Assembly (NCBI RefSeq): GCF_003664595.1 | Contig: NZ_QXPZ01000002.1 | Location: forward strand, 1-64,000 | Reading direction: 5' to 3' | Source: Atopobacter sp. AH10 | GTDB lineage: Bacteria > Bacillota > Bacilli > Lactobacillales > Aerococcaceae | DNA: 64,000 nt | Part shown: piece by piece, positions 17,083 to 25,010 of the stretch | Numbering within the stretch: position 1 is the stretch's first letter | How the letters are laid out: the number at the start of each line of letters is the position of its first letter | Notes under the pieces: generated by a model | The model's input: the letters and a program-made list of their open reading frames with translations, nothing else | What the model was told of the DNA's origin: nothing | The model's database searches: none | Translations under genes and position numbers: made by a program

Positions 17083-17823
17083 ATGAAACCTGTTATTGGT
17101 ATTATTAGTAGCCGTTTGAACCACTTGAAAGAAATGGATTATCTTTCCATCTCCTACACAGCCGATGGATTTATAAACGCCATTCAAAAAGCTGGTGGAA
17201 TCCCCATGCTCATTCCCACCTCAGATCCTTCATTTGTAGAGCATTACATTGAACACATCGATGGCTTACTATTGGCAGGTGGGCAAGATGTTTCGCCTGT
17301 TTATTACGGTGAAGAACCTGATATCCTCATTCAAGAACTATTCCCTGAACGTGACGCCTTTGAAATTGCATTTCTCAAAAAAGCTTTAGAAAGAAAAATG
17401 GCTATCTTCTCTGTTTGTAGAGGGACTCAGTTAGTAAACGTTGCCCTTGGAGGAAGCCTCTATCAAGATTTATCTTACTATAAGGGTTTATCCGTCCAAC
17501 ACGTTCAAAAAGCAGAACTGCATTATCCTACACACCATATTTATATCGAAGAAGATTCTCACCTAGCCAGCATTTTAGGAGATAAGACTATGGTCAATTC
17601 TTACCATCACCAAGCTGTTAAAGTCTTGTCACCCCAATTAAGGGCTGTCGCTTATAGCAAGGACAAGATCATTGAAGCTTTTGAATCTCAAGATCCTGAA
17701 CAAAGCATTTTAGCTGTACAATGGCATCCTGAAATTCTTGCTCCTTACCATCCTAAGCAATTAGACCTCTTCAAAGACTTTGTCGACCGTGTTAAAAATC
17801 AAAGAGCCAAGCAGCAGCACTAA
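17083..17823 (+). CDS. gamma-glutamyl-gamma-aminobutyrate hydrolase-like class I amidotransferase
   Basis: The 246-residue protein belongs to peptidase family C26, which includes PuuD. The nucleophile Cys is in FSVCRGTQ, and the triad His and Glu are in QWHPEI near the C-terminus; LLLAGGQDVSP is the typical oxyanion-side motif. Family members hydrolyse gamma-glutamyl bonds, for example gamma-glutamyl-GABA; the real substrate is not known, and no putrescine genes are adjacent. I chose the ATG at 17083 because GGAAGGGA lies just before it; an earlier in-frame ATG (17011) has no site. It stands alone between a repeat array and a bidirectional terminator. Confidence 0.88.
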   Translation: MKPVIGIISSRLNHLKEMDYLSISYTADGFINAIQKAGGIPMLIPTSDPSFVEHYIEHIDGLLLAGGQDVSPVYYGEEPDILIQELFPERDAFEIAFLKKALERKMAIFSVCRGTQLVNVALGGSLYQDLSYYKGLSVQHVQKAELHYPTHHIYIEEDSHLASILGDKTMVNSYHHQAVKVLSPQLRAVAYSKDKIIEAFESQDPEQSILAVQWHPEILAPYHPKQLDLFKDFVDRVKNQRAKQQH

Positions 17824-17833
17824 GATGAAAAGA

Positions 17834-17888
17834 AAAGCTAGCTCATTCAAGTCCTAGGGAAATCTAGAAACTTGGATAAGCTAGCTTT
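17834..17888. terminator. bidirectional terminator between convergent genes
   Basis: AAAGCTAGC and GCTAGCTTT form the base of a hairpin with a long loop, with ATTTAT on the plus side and CTTTTCTTTT on the minus side. Confidence 0.55.
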
Positions 17889-17896
17889 ATTTATCG

Positions 17897-19081
17897 TCAT
17901 TTATCCTTTGAAAAAGCTGATGGACTATTGTAGTGATATTTCATGGAAAGAATTAAACCAATCCCCATCATATTACCTACTAAAGCTGATCCCCCTTGCG
18001 AAATAAAAGGCAATGGAATACCTGTTAATGGCAATAGACCAATACACATCCCGACATTTTCCAATACGTGGAATAGGATCATGGAAATAACCCCAGAAGC
18101 AATATAGGTATAAAACTCATTTTTTGTGTGGAAACAAACTCGGATCATTTGATAGATGAGGACAAAGTAGATTAGTAATAATATACAGCCACCCATAAAG
18201 CCAAAATTTTCGCCTATCGTAGCAAAAATCATATCCGATTCACGAACGGGTACATATACCTGAGAAACAGCGTAGCCCTTACCAAACAAGCCTCCAGACC
18301 CGATGGCTTTCATGGTTTGAAACAACTGAAATCCTCGTCCTGATTGGTCAGCGTATGGATTTAGCCAAGAATCAATCCGGGCAAACTGATAATTTTTAAA
18401 GCCGATGTTGAGGAGTAAAGAACGATTCCACACCACAAGGAAAATCAATCCTCCACCGACAATCACCAAACTAAGAAAAATAGGCACTAAAATTTTCCAA
18501 CTAATCCCACTCATCATCATCATTCCAGCAAGAATGGCCATGAACACTAAGGTAGTCCCCAAATCATTCTGCAAGATAACCAAGACAAGAGGCAGAGCAC
18601 TATAGATCAGCATGCGCCGAATCAATATCCAATCCGTTTTCAAGCTGCCATCATCAACCATGTTATTGTGTTCTGTAACCAGTCTGGCCAGCATCAGAAT
18701 ATAGGATAATTTAACGACCTCAGACGGTTGGAATGTCAAGGAACCGAACCGGAACCAACTTCTGGCCCCTGTTTCTAGGGCTGTCGCTCTGTCGTGAAAT
18801 AGCAAGACTAAAACCAATAAAGCTATCCCAATCCAGTAACAGAGAGGAGCTAATTTCCACATTTTTTCAGAATCAAATCCCATAATAACAATGATCATCA
18901 AAATACCAATGGAATACCACATTAAGTGGCGGATCGTTGGCATCAAAGACCCATTGGATACTTGTAAATAGGTTGTGGCTAACATCATCAATACGGATAT
19001 TACCGCTAAGAGAACGACACAAAGAATGATGCTGTAATCGATTCTCTGTTCTCGTTTATTCGTCCCTTGTATTCTTTGCAT
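17897..19081 (-). CDS. rodA: FtsW/RodA/SpoVE family cell-wall polymerase (RodA-like)
   Basis: This is a polytopic SEDS glycosyltransferase that polymerises lipid II into glycan strands with a partner class B PBP. The 394-residue protein has about ten membrane segments, the ARSWFRFGSLTFQPSEVVKLS motif near 105, KAIGSGGLFGKGY around 250 and the C-terminal GIPLPFISQGGSALVGNMMGIG. Length and sequence fit RodA better than FtsW. The ATG has AGAGGAG upstream, inside the end of the YihY gene, which it overlaps by 26 bases, so they are co-transcribed. A bidirectional terminator follows. Confidence 0.88.
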   Translation of the reverse strand: MQRIQGTNKREQRIDYSIILCVVLLAVISVLMMLATTYLQVSNGSLMPTIRHLMWYSIGILMIIVIMGFDSEKMWKLAPLCYWIGIALLVLVLLFHDRATALETGARSWFRFGSLTFQPSEVVKLSYILMLARLVTEHNNMVDDGSLKTDWILIRRMLIYSALPLVLVILQNDLGTTLVFMAILAGMMMMSGISWKILVPIFLSLVIVGGGLIFLVVWNRSLLLNIGFKNYQFARIDSWLNPYADQSGRGFQLFQTMKAIGSGGLFGKGYAVSQVYVPVRESDMIFATIGENFGFMGGCILLLIYFVLIYQMIRVCFHTKNEFYTYIASGVISMILFHVLENVGMCIGLLPLTGIPLPFISQGGSALVGNMMGIGLILSMKYHYNSPSAFSKDK

Positions 19082-20054
19082 TTTTGTACTCCTCTTGCAT
19101 TTTTTTATTCTTCAAATCTTGCTTCTTAAAGCCCTTGAATTTTATAGTGCGTGGTAAATGAATCTTGTCAACTATTCCGCTTTCTGATGGGCTATCTTGT
19201 TGCGCACCCGTTTGATTGACCATGGGGTGATACCAACGATACAAGAACACATTCAAGACCCCTCCTAGAATTAAAGCAATGCTAATCATATATAACCACA
19301 TCATGAGGACGACAAAAACGCTCAGCATCCCTGTTTCAATCGAGTGAGTAGTCACTTTGACATACCATGAAAACAATTGAGATATGGTCAGAAAAGCTAT
19401 CGTAAAGAAGGCGGCGCCTGGAATAGCATATTGTACAGGCCAAGACACATTAGGCATTAACCAATATAGGGCTAGGCTAATGCAAAAAATTACAATAAAG
19501 GCCACGCTCCACTTCAATTGGCCAAAAATAACCATCACGTGAAAGTCCGTCCCCATTAGATTTTCAATCAAACGAATCACTTGTTCGCCAAACACGAAAA
19601 TCATACTCACTGCAATGAAAATGGTCATAATCACTAAACCAATCATAAACGACAGCAAACGCCTTAAAATAAAATTGGCACGTGGTTTGGTGTGGTAGAC
19701 TTCATTCATAGCAATTTGTACCACACCCAAGCCCTTTGTCGCCGGCCAAATTGAAATGAGTAAGGATAAAGAAAGAGCTCCACCGGTAGATTCGTTCAAA
19801 TAACCCCTTATAATCGGAGCAATAATGCCATAGATATCCTCTGGCACCGCCGTTTTTAAGGTCATTAAAACTTCTTGGCTATTAATAGGCAAAAGAGGGA
19901 TGACATTAGCCGCAGCAATCAGTAAAGGAAACATGGCTAACAAGGTAAAATAAGCCATACTTGAAGCTTGCTGAGACAAGGTGACATTAGCCCAAACCTG
20001 TCGAAAAGTTTTCATCAAGGCTATGATTTGTTTTTTCGCCTTATGATTAGACAT
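19056..20054 (-). CDS. YihY/BrkB family membrane protein
   Basis: The 332-residue integral membrane protein has about six hydrophobic segments, with the characteristic SSMAYFTLLAMFPLLIA near residue 33 and GGALSLSLLISIWPATKGL near 92. The family was once called RNase BN or virulence factor BrkB; its true function is unknown, and the nuclease name is wrong. The C-terminus (290-332) is cytosolic and lysine-rich. It overlaps rodA by 26 bases and follows the DUF2179 gene by 44, so it is in the middle of a four-gene cluster. Confidence 0.9.
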   Translation of the reverse strand: MSNHKAKKQIIALMKTFRQVWANVTLSQQASSMAYFTLLAMFPLLIAAANVIPLLPINSQEVLMTLKTAVPEDIYGIIAPIIRGYLNESTGGALSLSLLISIWPATKGLGVVQIAMNEVYHTKPRANFILRRLLSFMIGLVIMTIFIAVSMIFVFGEQVIRLIENLMGTDFHVMVIFGQLKWSVAFIVIFCISLALYWLMPNVSWPVQYAIPGAAFFTIAFLTISQLFSWYVKVTTHSIETGMLSVFVVLMMWLYMISIALILGGVLNVFLYRWYHPMVNQTGAQQDSPSESGIVDKIHLPRTIKFKGFKKQDLKNKKMQEEYKNAKNTRDE

Positions 20055-20098
20055 CCCCTCACCTCTTTCCCTATGTTAGAGTAACTGTCTTATTTACA

Positions 20099-20650
20099 TT
20101 AACGTGATAGAAATTCCTCACGATTTTTACGCATACGTTTAGCCCAAAAGCCACCATGGATATATTTAGGTTCAGAAGAAACTATAAAAGCACTTGGGGC
20201 TTGAGAAAGGATGTAATCTCTCAATTCTTTCTCTTCTCGACGTTTGGATAAAACTTCCAAAATCAAGCGTTCACCATTGATCCCGTGCCCTAAATAAACT
20301 GTTACCCCATAACCTTTATCCCTTAAGCGACTAGCTAAATCTTGGTCTGCCTCTAAAGGTAGATGCACACGTTGCAAACTATAGCCAAGAGCTAAAATAT
20401 CTTCTAATAAGATACCAAAGCCAATCCCGATGGAATAACCTAAAGCATAGGCAATAATATTCATGGCATTATCTAAATTTTTCATGACCAAGTTTAAGCC
20501 AATAATATAGATTATAATCTCCACGAAGCTCACTAAAGGCGCTAAAAAGCGGTAGCCCTTCATGGTGAGCATAAAACGAATGGTGTTCAGTGTGATATAC
20601 GAAAAATTAATGGCAAATATTTGCAATGCCATCTGCCAAGTTACAGACAT
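20099..20650 (-). CDS. DUF2179/DUF5698 (UPF0316) membrane protein
   Basis: The 183-residue protein has three or four N-terminal membrane segments (to about residue 85) followed by a cytosolic ferredoxin-like DUF2179 domain with DKGYGVTVYLGHGINGE and a AFIVSSEPKYIHGGFW tail. The molecular function is unknown. I chose the ATG at 20650 because GGAGGGG lies five bases upstream; a longer frame starting 19 codons earlier lacks such a site. It is in a cluster with a lipoprotein, YihY and RodA, suggesting an envelope role by context. Confidence 0.85.
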   Translation of the reverse strand: MSVTWQMALQIFAINFSYITLNTIRFMLTMKGYRFLAPLVSFVEIIIYIIGLNLVMKNLDNAMNIIAYALGYSIGIGFGILLEDILALGYSLQRVHLPLEADQDLASRLRDKGYGVTVYLGHGINGERLILEVLSKRREEKELRDYILSQAPSAFIVSSEPKYIHGGFWAKRMRKNREEFLSR

Positions 20651-20754
20651 TATAGCCCCTCCATTTCTTTTATCTGCTATGTTCAAGGACGTATGTGATG
20701 AAGTCATTCTCCTGAAAATACTAGGCCCGCTATTTTAAAAACTCCTTGGATAAG

Positions 20755-21384
20755 CTATTCTAAAGAGCCATCATCTTTATTCTCATTCTGAGCGTTTCCA
20801 TCAGCATTATTGGTCTGCGTTTTGTCTTGCCCTTCTTTCTCCTCTTTAGCTTTCACAACTGTGTATTCTTTTTGACCTGGTTCTTTCCCTTCTAATTGAT
20901 CTAGGGTGATATCATATTTTAAAGCAATGACCGCTATTAACTTCTCTGAATTTTCATCCGAACGTTTAAATACTTGCAATCGAACAGATTCAGTTGTTTC
21001 CTCTGTCAACACGACAATAGTTTTTGAATCTTTCAAACGAAAATCGGTTAATTCTTGCATCTTATTCACCGCTTTTCTTAAATTATCGGACATCAAAGAC
21101 TTTTCGAATAGGCGGTTTCCTTCTACCTGACTCATCAAAACTTCTTCTGGATTATCATCCGCCTTGGTCGCTTGAGGTTCTTTTTCTCTTTCTTTATCTT
21201 TATTCTTCTTTTTGGCTTCCGCTTTCTTCTTATGCTCTTTTTGAATGGTTTTATCATTTGGATTTTCTTTCACAACAACAGTATTTTTAGTTTCTACCGT
21301 TTGCGATGGAGAAGCACACGCTAGCAAGGAGGCAAGCATCGCCATCCCTGTCACCAGCTTCATTAGTTTACGATTTATCCCCAT
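20755..21384 (-). CDS. predicted lipoprotein of unknown function
   Basis: The 209-residue protein has a signal peptide ending in SLLACASP, a canonical lipobox with Cys23. After it comes a low-complexity lysine/glutamate region (to about 70), then a compact domain with LLMSQVEG-like helices and beta strands (75-175, TIVVLTEETTESVRLQVFKR), and an acidic Asn/Asp-rich tail. I do not recognise the domain. It is the first gene of the cluster with DUF2179, yihY and rodA. The start is near a CCTCCC-type site. It would be anchored outside the membrane. Confidence 0.75.
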   Translation of the reverse strand: MGINRKLMKLVTGMAMLASLLACASPSQTVETKNTVVVKENPNDKTIQKEHKKKAEAKKKNKDKEREKEPQATKADDNPEEVLMSQVEGNRLFEKSLMSDNLRKAVNKMQELTDFRLKDSKTIVVLTEETTESVRLQVFKRSDENSEKLIAVIALKYDITLDQLEGKEPGQKEYTVVKAKEEKEGQDKTQTNNADGNAQNENKDDGSLE

Positions 21385-21714
21385 TATTCGTCTGCCCTCC
21401 CTAGGCTTAAGCCATCCATTCTATTCACTATATTTTTCTCTCTTGAAAATTTTGTTCGCTGAAATGTCAATTTTCCAGGTAATTATAAACACATTTTGTT
21501 TTGACGACTATCCGTCATTCTTTCCATTATTAGAAATTAATGCGTCAGTTCGAAAATAAGTCAAAGTCTATCTTCGCCCCTTATCTAGCTTTCCTGATAA
21601 AAAGGCGATCATCTCCATTTTACTGACTTTTTAGCAAAAAATCGAGTCCCTTAAAAAATTAAGCTGATTTTTTATCCTAGTTTTAACCAGCCCTAATCGG
21701 CTACCCCTTACTAG

Positions 21715-21816
21715 AGATTAATCCTCTATCCTTAAGTTAGGACACTAAAACTAGTGTAAAAGTCCTATTGCAAGAGCTAAAGATTAATCCTCTATCCTTC
21801 AGTTACGACACTAAAA
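21715..21816. repeat. 36-bp direct repeat, 66-bp period
   Basis: AGATTAATCCTCTATCCTT starts at 21715 and at 21781, and each is followed by MAGTTASGACACTAAAA. They lie in the 551-base gap 21385-21935, which also holds one dispersed 17-bp motif and the metY terminator and no clear gene. Confidence 0.85.
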
Positions 21817-21853
21817 GGGAGGAGTTTATATATGCCTTGTGCCAGCAAGGATA

Positions 21854-21870
21854 AAATTTGACAAAATGCC
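21854..21870 (+). repeat. dispersed 17-bp motif, copy B
   Basis: AAATTTGACAAAATGCC directly follows the metY terminator stem in the direction of metY transcription. It matches the copies at 11078 and 39884 except at two adjacent bases. Confidence 0.55.
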
Positions 21871-21871
21871 C

Positions 21872-21902
21872 ACAAAAAAAGCCCTAGTAGTCAACTAGGG
21901 CT
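21872..21902 (-). terminator. metY terminator
   Basis: AGCCCTAGT pairs with ACTAGGGCT around a short loop, followed by TTTTTTTG on the minus strand, 34 bases after the metY stop. Confidence 0.85.
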
Positions 21903-21935
21903 TCTTCTAACAAGCGTCGTTTAAAAAAGTTAGTC

Positions 21936-23222
21936 TTAGGCTTTGGCAGCTTTAAAACCTTTTTCTAGGTCATTGAGAATATCATCAATATGCTCTGTTC
22001 CAATAGAAAGTCGAATGGTGTTTTCTTTAATCCCTTGATCCGCCAATTCTTCTTCGGTCAATTGTGAGTGAGTAGTGGTCGCTGGGTGGATAACTAAACT
22101 CTTGACATCCGCAACATTAGCCAATAAGGAGAATATTTCTAAAGCATCAATAAATTTCCAAGCTTCTTCTTTTCCTCCCTTAATTTCAAAAGTAAAAATA
22201 CTTGCCCCACCATTAGGGAAATATTTCGTATATAAATCATGATCTGGGTGATCTTTTAAGCTAGGGTGGTTCACCGCTTCTACTTGAGGGTGATTAGCCA
22301 AAAATTCTACTACTTTCTTGGTATTTTCCGCATGTCGGTCTAAACGTAAGGATAATGTTTCAGTTCCTTGAAGGAGTAAGAAAGCATTGAATGGAGAAAT
22401 AGTCGCTCCAGTATCACGGAGAAGAATCGCCCGAACATAAGTGGCAAAAGCAGCAGGTCCTACAGCGTCAGCAAATGATATGCCATGATAAGATGGGTTA
22501 GCTTCAGCGATTGGGGCATATTTGCCAGAAGCTTTCCAATCAAATTTACCTGAATCAACAATCACACCACCTAGAGTCGTCCCGTGACCCCCAATAAATT
22601 TAGTAGCAGAATGCACCACGATATCAGCCCCATGTTCGATTGGGCGAATGAGATAAGGGGTTCCAAAGGTATTGTCAATGACTAATGGCAAGCCATGTTT
22701 ATGAGCTATTTTGGCAATGGCATCAATATCCGGAATATCTGAATTAGGATTCCCTAAAGTTTCCAAATAAACAGCTTTCGTGTTTTCTTGAATAGCTTCT
22801 TCTAACTCCTTGAGATTATGAGCATCTACAAAGGTTGTCTTGATACCATAATTAGGTAAAGTGTGCGCTAACAAGTTATATGAACCACCATAAATTGTCT
22901 TTTGAGCGACAATGTGGTCCCCTTCTTGAGCTAGAGCTTGAATGGTATAACTAATAGCAGCCGCACCTGAAGCAACAGCTAAAGCTGCAACCCCACCTTC
23001 TAATGCTGCAATACGTTTTTCAAAGACGTCTTGAGTAGAATTCGTCAAACGTCCATAGATATTCCCTGGATCAGCAAGACCAAAGCGAGCTGCTGCATGT
23101 TCAGAGTTGCGGAAGACATATGAAGTTGTTTGATAAATTGGCACCGCTCTGGCGTCAGAAGCTGGATCTGCTTGTTCTTGACCAACATGTAATTGCAATG
23201 TTTCAAATTTATATTCACTCAT
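21936..23222 (-). CDS. metY: O-acetylhomoserine sulfhydrylase (aminocarboxypropyltransferase)
   Basis: This PLP enzyme joins O-acetylhomoserine with sulfide (or methanethiol) to give homocysteine (or methionine). The 428-residue length and the long insertion around residues 220-280 are typical of the MetY branch of the Cys/Met metabolism family and longer than cystathionine synthases or lyases. The PLP lysine is Lys208 in VVHSATKFIGGHG; YGRLTNSTQ and GNPNSDIPD are family landmarks. The gene has a strong promoter and a 340-base leader containing a small Cys/Met-containing ORF and a terminator, so expression is probably attenuation-controlled by sulfur amino acid supply. It is monocistronic. 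Confidence 0.93.
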   Translation of the reverse strand: MSEYKFETLQLHVGQEQADPASDARAVPIYQTTSYVFRNSEHAAARFGLADPGNIYGRLTNSTQDVFEKRIAALEGGVAALAVASGAAAISYTIQALAQEGDHIVAQKTIYGGSYNLLAHTLPNYGIKTTFVDAHNLKELEEAIQENTKAVYLETLGNPNSDIPDIDAIAKIAHKHGLPLVIDNTFGTPYLIRPIEHGADIVVHSATKFIGGHGTTLGGVIVDSGKFDWKASGKYAPIAEANPSYHGISFADAVGPAAFATYVRAILLRDTGATISPFNAFLLLQGTETLSLRLDRHAENTKKVVEFLANHPQVEAVNHPSLKDHPDHDLYTKYFPNGGASIFTFEIKGGKEEAWKFIDALEIFSLLANVADVKSLVIHPATTTHSQLTEEELADQGIKENTIRLSIGTEHIDDILNDLEKGFKAAKA

Positions 23223-23297
23223 GATTCATTCTCCTTTTAGAGCGTTCACTCTATTTCTATTTTGATGTATCGATCTGCTAATATTCTTTTTATATGC

Positions 23298-23564
23298 AAA
23301 AAAACCGGCAGCTAACTTTTAGCTCCCGGGCAAATGACTTTAAACTATACTTATGCGATTTATTTTGTTACTCAAATAAACCTAATAAAGCATGGTCTCT
23401 AGGCGAACAGTCATGCTTCATCAGGTGCACGACTACAAGCCCAGTCATATTATATGCCCGGGAGCTACGCATTCGTTGACACATGACACATTGTACAGAA
23501 CGTGTTAGATCTAATGAAGTCATTCTTCTCGCCTCTCTTCTCTTTAATAATGTGTTCTAATTTA
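23298..23564 (-). promoter_or_regulatory. metY leader: candidate attenuator or riboswitch
   Basis: The leader ends in a terminator hairpin (CCGG..GCTAA at 23305-23315 with TTAGC..CCGG at 23319-23329, then seven T). The 5' arm of that hairpin overlaps a 13-base segment (23320-23332) perfectly complementary to 23455-23467 further upstream. The two foldings exclude each other, so the upstream pairing is an antiterminator. A second hairpin (AAGCATG/CATGCTT) lies between them. The upstream arm is inside a 51-codon ORF just after Cys12, Met14, Cys15 and Met18 codons. No S-box or T-box consensus is seen. Confidence 0.65.
23368..23523 (-). CDS. candidate Cys/Met-containing leader peptide of metY
   Basis: The ORF starts with ATG, with AGAGG about eight bases upstream, 40 bases after the predicted transcript start, and ends in TAA. 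The 51-residue product starts MTSLDLTRSVQCVMCQRMRS and has three Cys and five Met, clustered at positions 12-18. Serine-arginine-alanine codons 20-23 form one arm of the 13-bp antiterminator. A ribosome stalled on the Cys/Met cluster would leave that arm free and so favour metY expression. The ORF continues about 28 codons beyond, which is unusual for leader peptides, so the peptide may instead be incidental or functional in its own right. Confidence 0.4.
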   Translation of the reverse strand: MTSLDLTRSVQCVMCQRMRSSRAYNMTGLVVVHLMKHDCSPRDHALLGLFE

Positions 23565-23570
23565 AATATG

Positions 23571-23599
23571 ATGATAGCAAGTATCAGAACTATTGTCAA
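23571..23599 (-). promoter_or_regulatory. metY promoter
   Basis: TTGACA (23594-23599) and TATCAT (23571-23576) are 17 bases apart on the minus strand, a near-consensus sigma-A promoter starting transcription near 23564. Confidence 0.75.
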
Positions 23600-23696
23600 T
23601 AAAAAATTATTTTTTTGTGATATTATTTTTGGATAAGTCTATCACTATCTAGAAAGATAGTCTATAATTTCAGCAATTACTGCTACTTAGCCAAAG

Positions 23697-23738
23697 AAAA
23701 AAAGTTGCAAGCTGTCGATTAAACAACAACGTGCAACT
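23697..23738 (-). terminator. tmRNA terminator
   Basis: GTTGCAC and TTGCAAC arms with partly paired interior are followed by TTTTTTT on the minus strand, 24 bases after the tmRNA 3' end. Confidence 0.65.
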
Positions 23739-23760
23739 CATCAACTAGAAAATTTATATA

Positions 23761-24122
23761 TGGAGTCGGCGGGAGTCGAACCCGCGTCCAACTATAACGG
23801 TATACCCGAATCTACAATTATAGTTTCCAGATTAGTTTAGCTTGGAAATAGCTCTGGTAACCCGCATCGATCCAAGCGAGCCTGGTCGTCTCTTCTTGAT
23901 CTAACAGGCGGATAGATCAAGCGTAGCCCACTTATATAGGACCCGGTGACAACACATGGGCAATGCTGGCCGGATCTTAGCTACTACGTTGTTTACGCAG
24001 CGAATGCTAAAGTGTTTGTATTTTCTTTGTCAGTTATATTTAACTGTTAACGATTTTACGTTTTCGTCAAAACGAATTGCATCGAATCACCGACTTATAC
24101 CTGTCGAATCCGTAACGACCCC
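23761..24122 (-). ncRNA. ssrA: tmRNA
   Basis: The 362-base RNA starts GGGGTCGTTACGGATTCGAC and ends with a T-arm (GCGGGTTCGACTCCCGC) and an acceptor strand CGACTCC that pairs with the 5' end, which is the tRNA-like domain charged with alanine. The encoded tag reads DKENTNTLAFAA before TAA, so it would be (A)DKENTNTLAFAA. The 3' CCA is not encoded. Together with SmpB it rescues ribosomes stalled on broken messages. A strong promoter lies just upstream, and smpB, rnr and secG are neighbours, an arrangement common in Gram-positive bacteria. Confidence 0.97.
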
Positions 24123-24135
24123 TGTATGTTATCCT

Positions 24136-24164
24136 AGTTTATCATCTATCCTACTAACTGTCAA
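24136..24164 (-). promoter_or_regulatory. ssrA promoter
   Basis: TTGACA (24159-24164) and TAAACT (24136-24141) are 17 bases apart, starting transcription close to the tmRNA 5' region. Confidence 0.7.
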
Positions 24165-24212
24165 ACAAGGCAAACTACTGTATCTCTTCAAGGTAAAGTC
24201 TTATCACTAACC

Positions 24213-24983
24213 CTATTGCCTAGATGAATCATCCAATTGATCATCAAGAAACATCGGTAGAATAGGGAAAAAGTCATCTTTAACTAAACTTTCATCCGCA
24301 AAATGACTCGTTTGATTCAAGGCTTCCAAAATAAAATGGCCATCACGATAGCTCACCACAGTTATCGCCCCATTTTGGATGGGGGTTTTTAAAGAAAATT
24401 CAGGCACTAGTTCATGAATAATATTACGAATCGTCATGCCGTGACTGACGATCAGTATCTTTTGCCCCGTCCCCTTATGCCTTTTCATCAGCTTCATAAA
24501 GCCTTGTTCGACACGTGTCCAAAAACGCATAAAATCTTCGGCTGTATCAGAAGGATCTGCTTTTCGTAATGCGTTCATTTCATCTTGAACAAGAGATGGA
24601 CTATCTGGGTCAAACTTTTTCCCGCCATTCCCTTTTTCACGAATTTCATTCCATACATATTCTCCACTCAAACCTTCGAAAGCTCCAAAAGACACTTCCC
24701 TAAACTCAGGCATCATGCGCAAGCAGGAATCTTTGCCGATAAATTCATTATATTTCAAAGCCAGTTGCGCTGTTTCTACCGTCCGACGTAAATCACTCGT
24801 ATACAAGGCATCAAAATGGATATCTTTCAGTCCGTAGCCACTTCTAAGAATGCCTAATCGTCCTTCTGGTGTTAAAGGAGCATCTGACCAACCTTGCATT
24901 CGCCCAAACAAATTGAGATAGGTTTGCCCATGTCTCATGAAATAAAAGGTCACACTCTGACTAGCCTGCTCTTTTATCGTCAT
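24213..24983 (-). CDS. histidine phosphatase family protein
   Basis: The 256-residue protein is in the phosphoglycerate-mutase-like superfamily. The catalytic RHG motif is in FYFMRHGQTYLNLFGRMQGW near residue 17, and the second His is in IVSHGMTIRNI. Many relatives are phosphatases with unknown substrates, so I do not call it a mutase. I chose the ATG at 24983, with AAAGGA upstream. A longer reading frame exists, but its extra 32 codons (MEKQVARWKSK...) are just the 20-bp tandem repeat read through, so they are not protein-like. It lies between tmRNA and smpB. Confidence 0.85.
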   Translation of the reverse strand: MTIKEQASQSVTFYFMRHGQTYLNLFGRMQGWSDAPLTPEGRLGILRSGYGLKDIHFDALYTSDLRRTVETAQLALKYNEFIGKDSCLRMMPEFREVSFGAFEGLSGEYVWNEIREKGNGGKKFDPDSPSLVQDEMNALRKADPSDTAEDFMRFWTRVEQGFMKLMKRHKGTGQKILIVSHGMTIRNIIHELVPEFSLKTPIQNGAITVVSYRDGHFILEALNQTSHFADESLVKDDFFPILPMFLDDQLDDSSRQ

Positions 24984-25010
24984 ATTCTTTTCCTTTCTAT
25001 TGGCTGACTG

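Noticed and set aside
21832-21861. Nine-codon ORF behind GGGAGGAG on the plus strand
   Set aside because: The site is strong, but no plus-strand gene follows and the region is the 3' flank of metY; too short to support.
23223-23600. S-box (SAM-I) or T-box riboswitch at metY
   Set aside because: Neither the conserved S-box core nor the T-box AGGGTGG-type antiterminator sequence is present.
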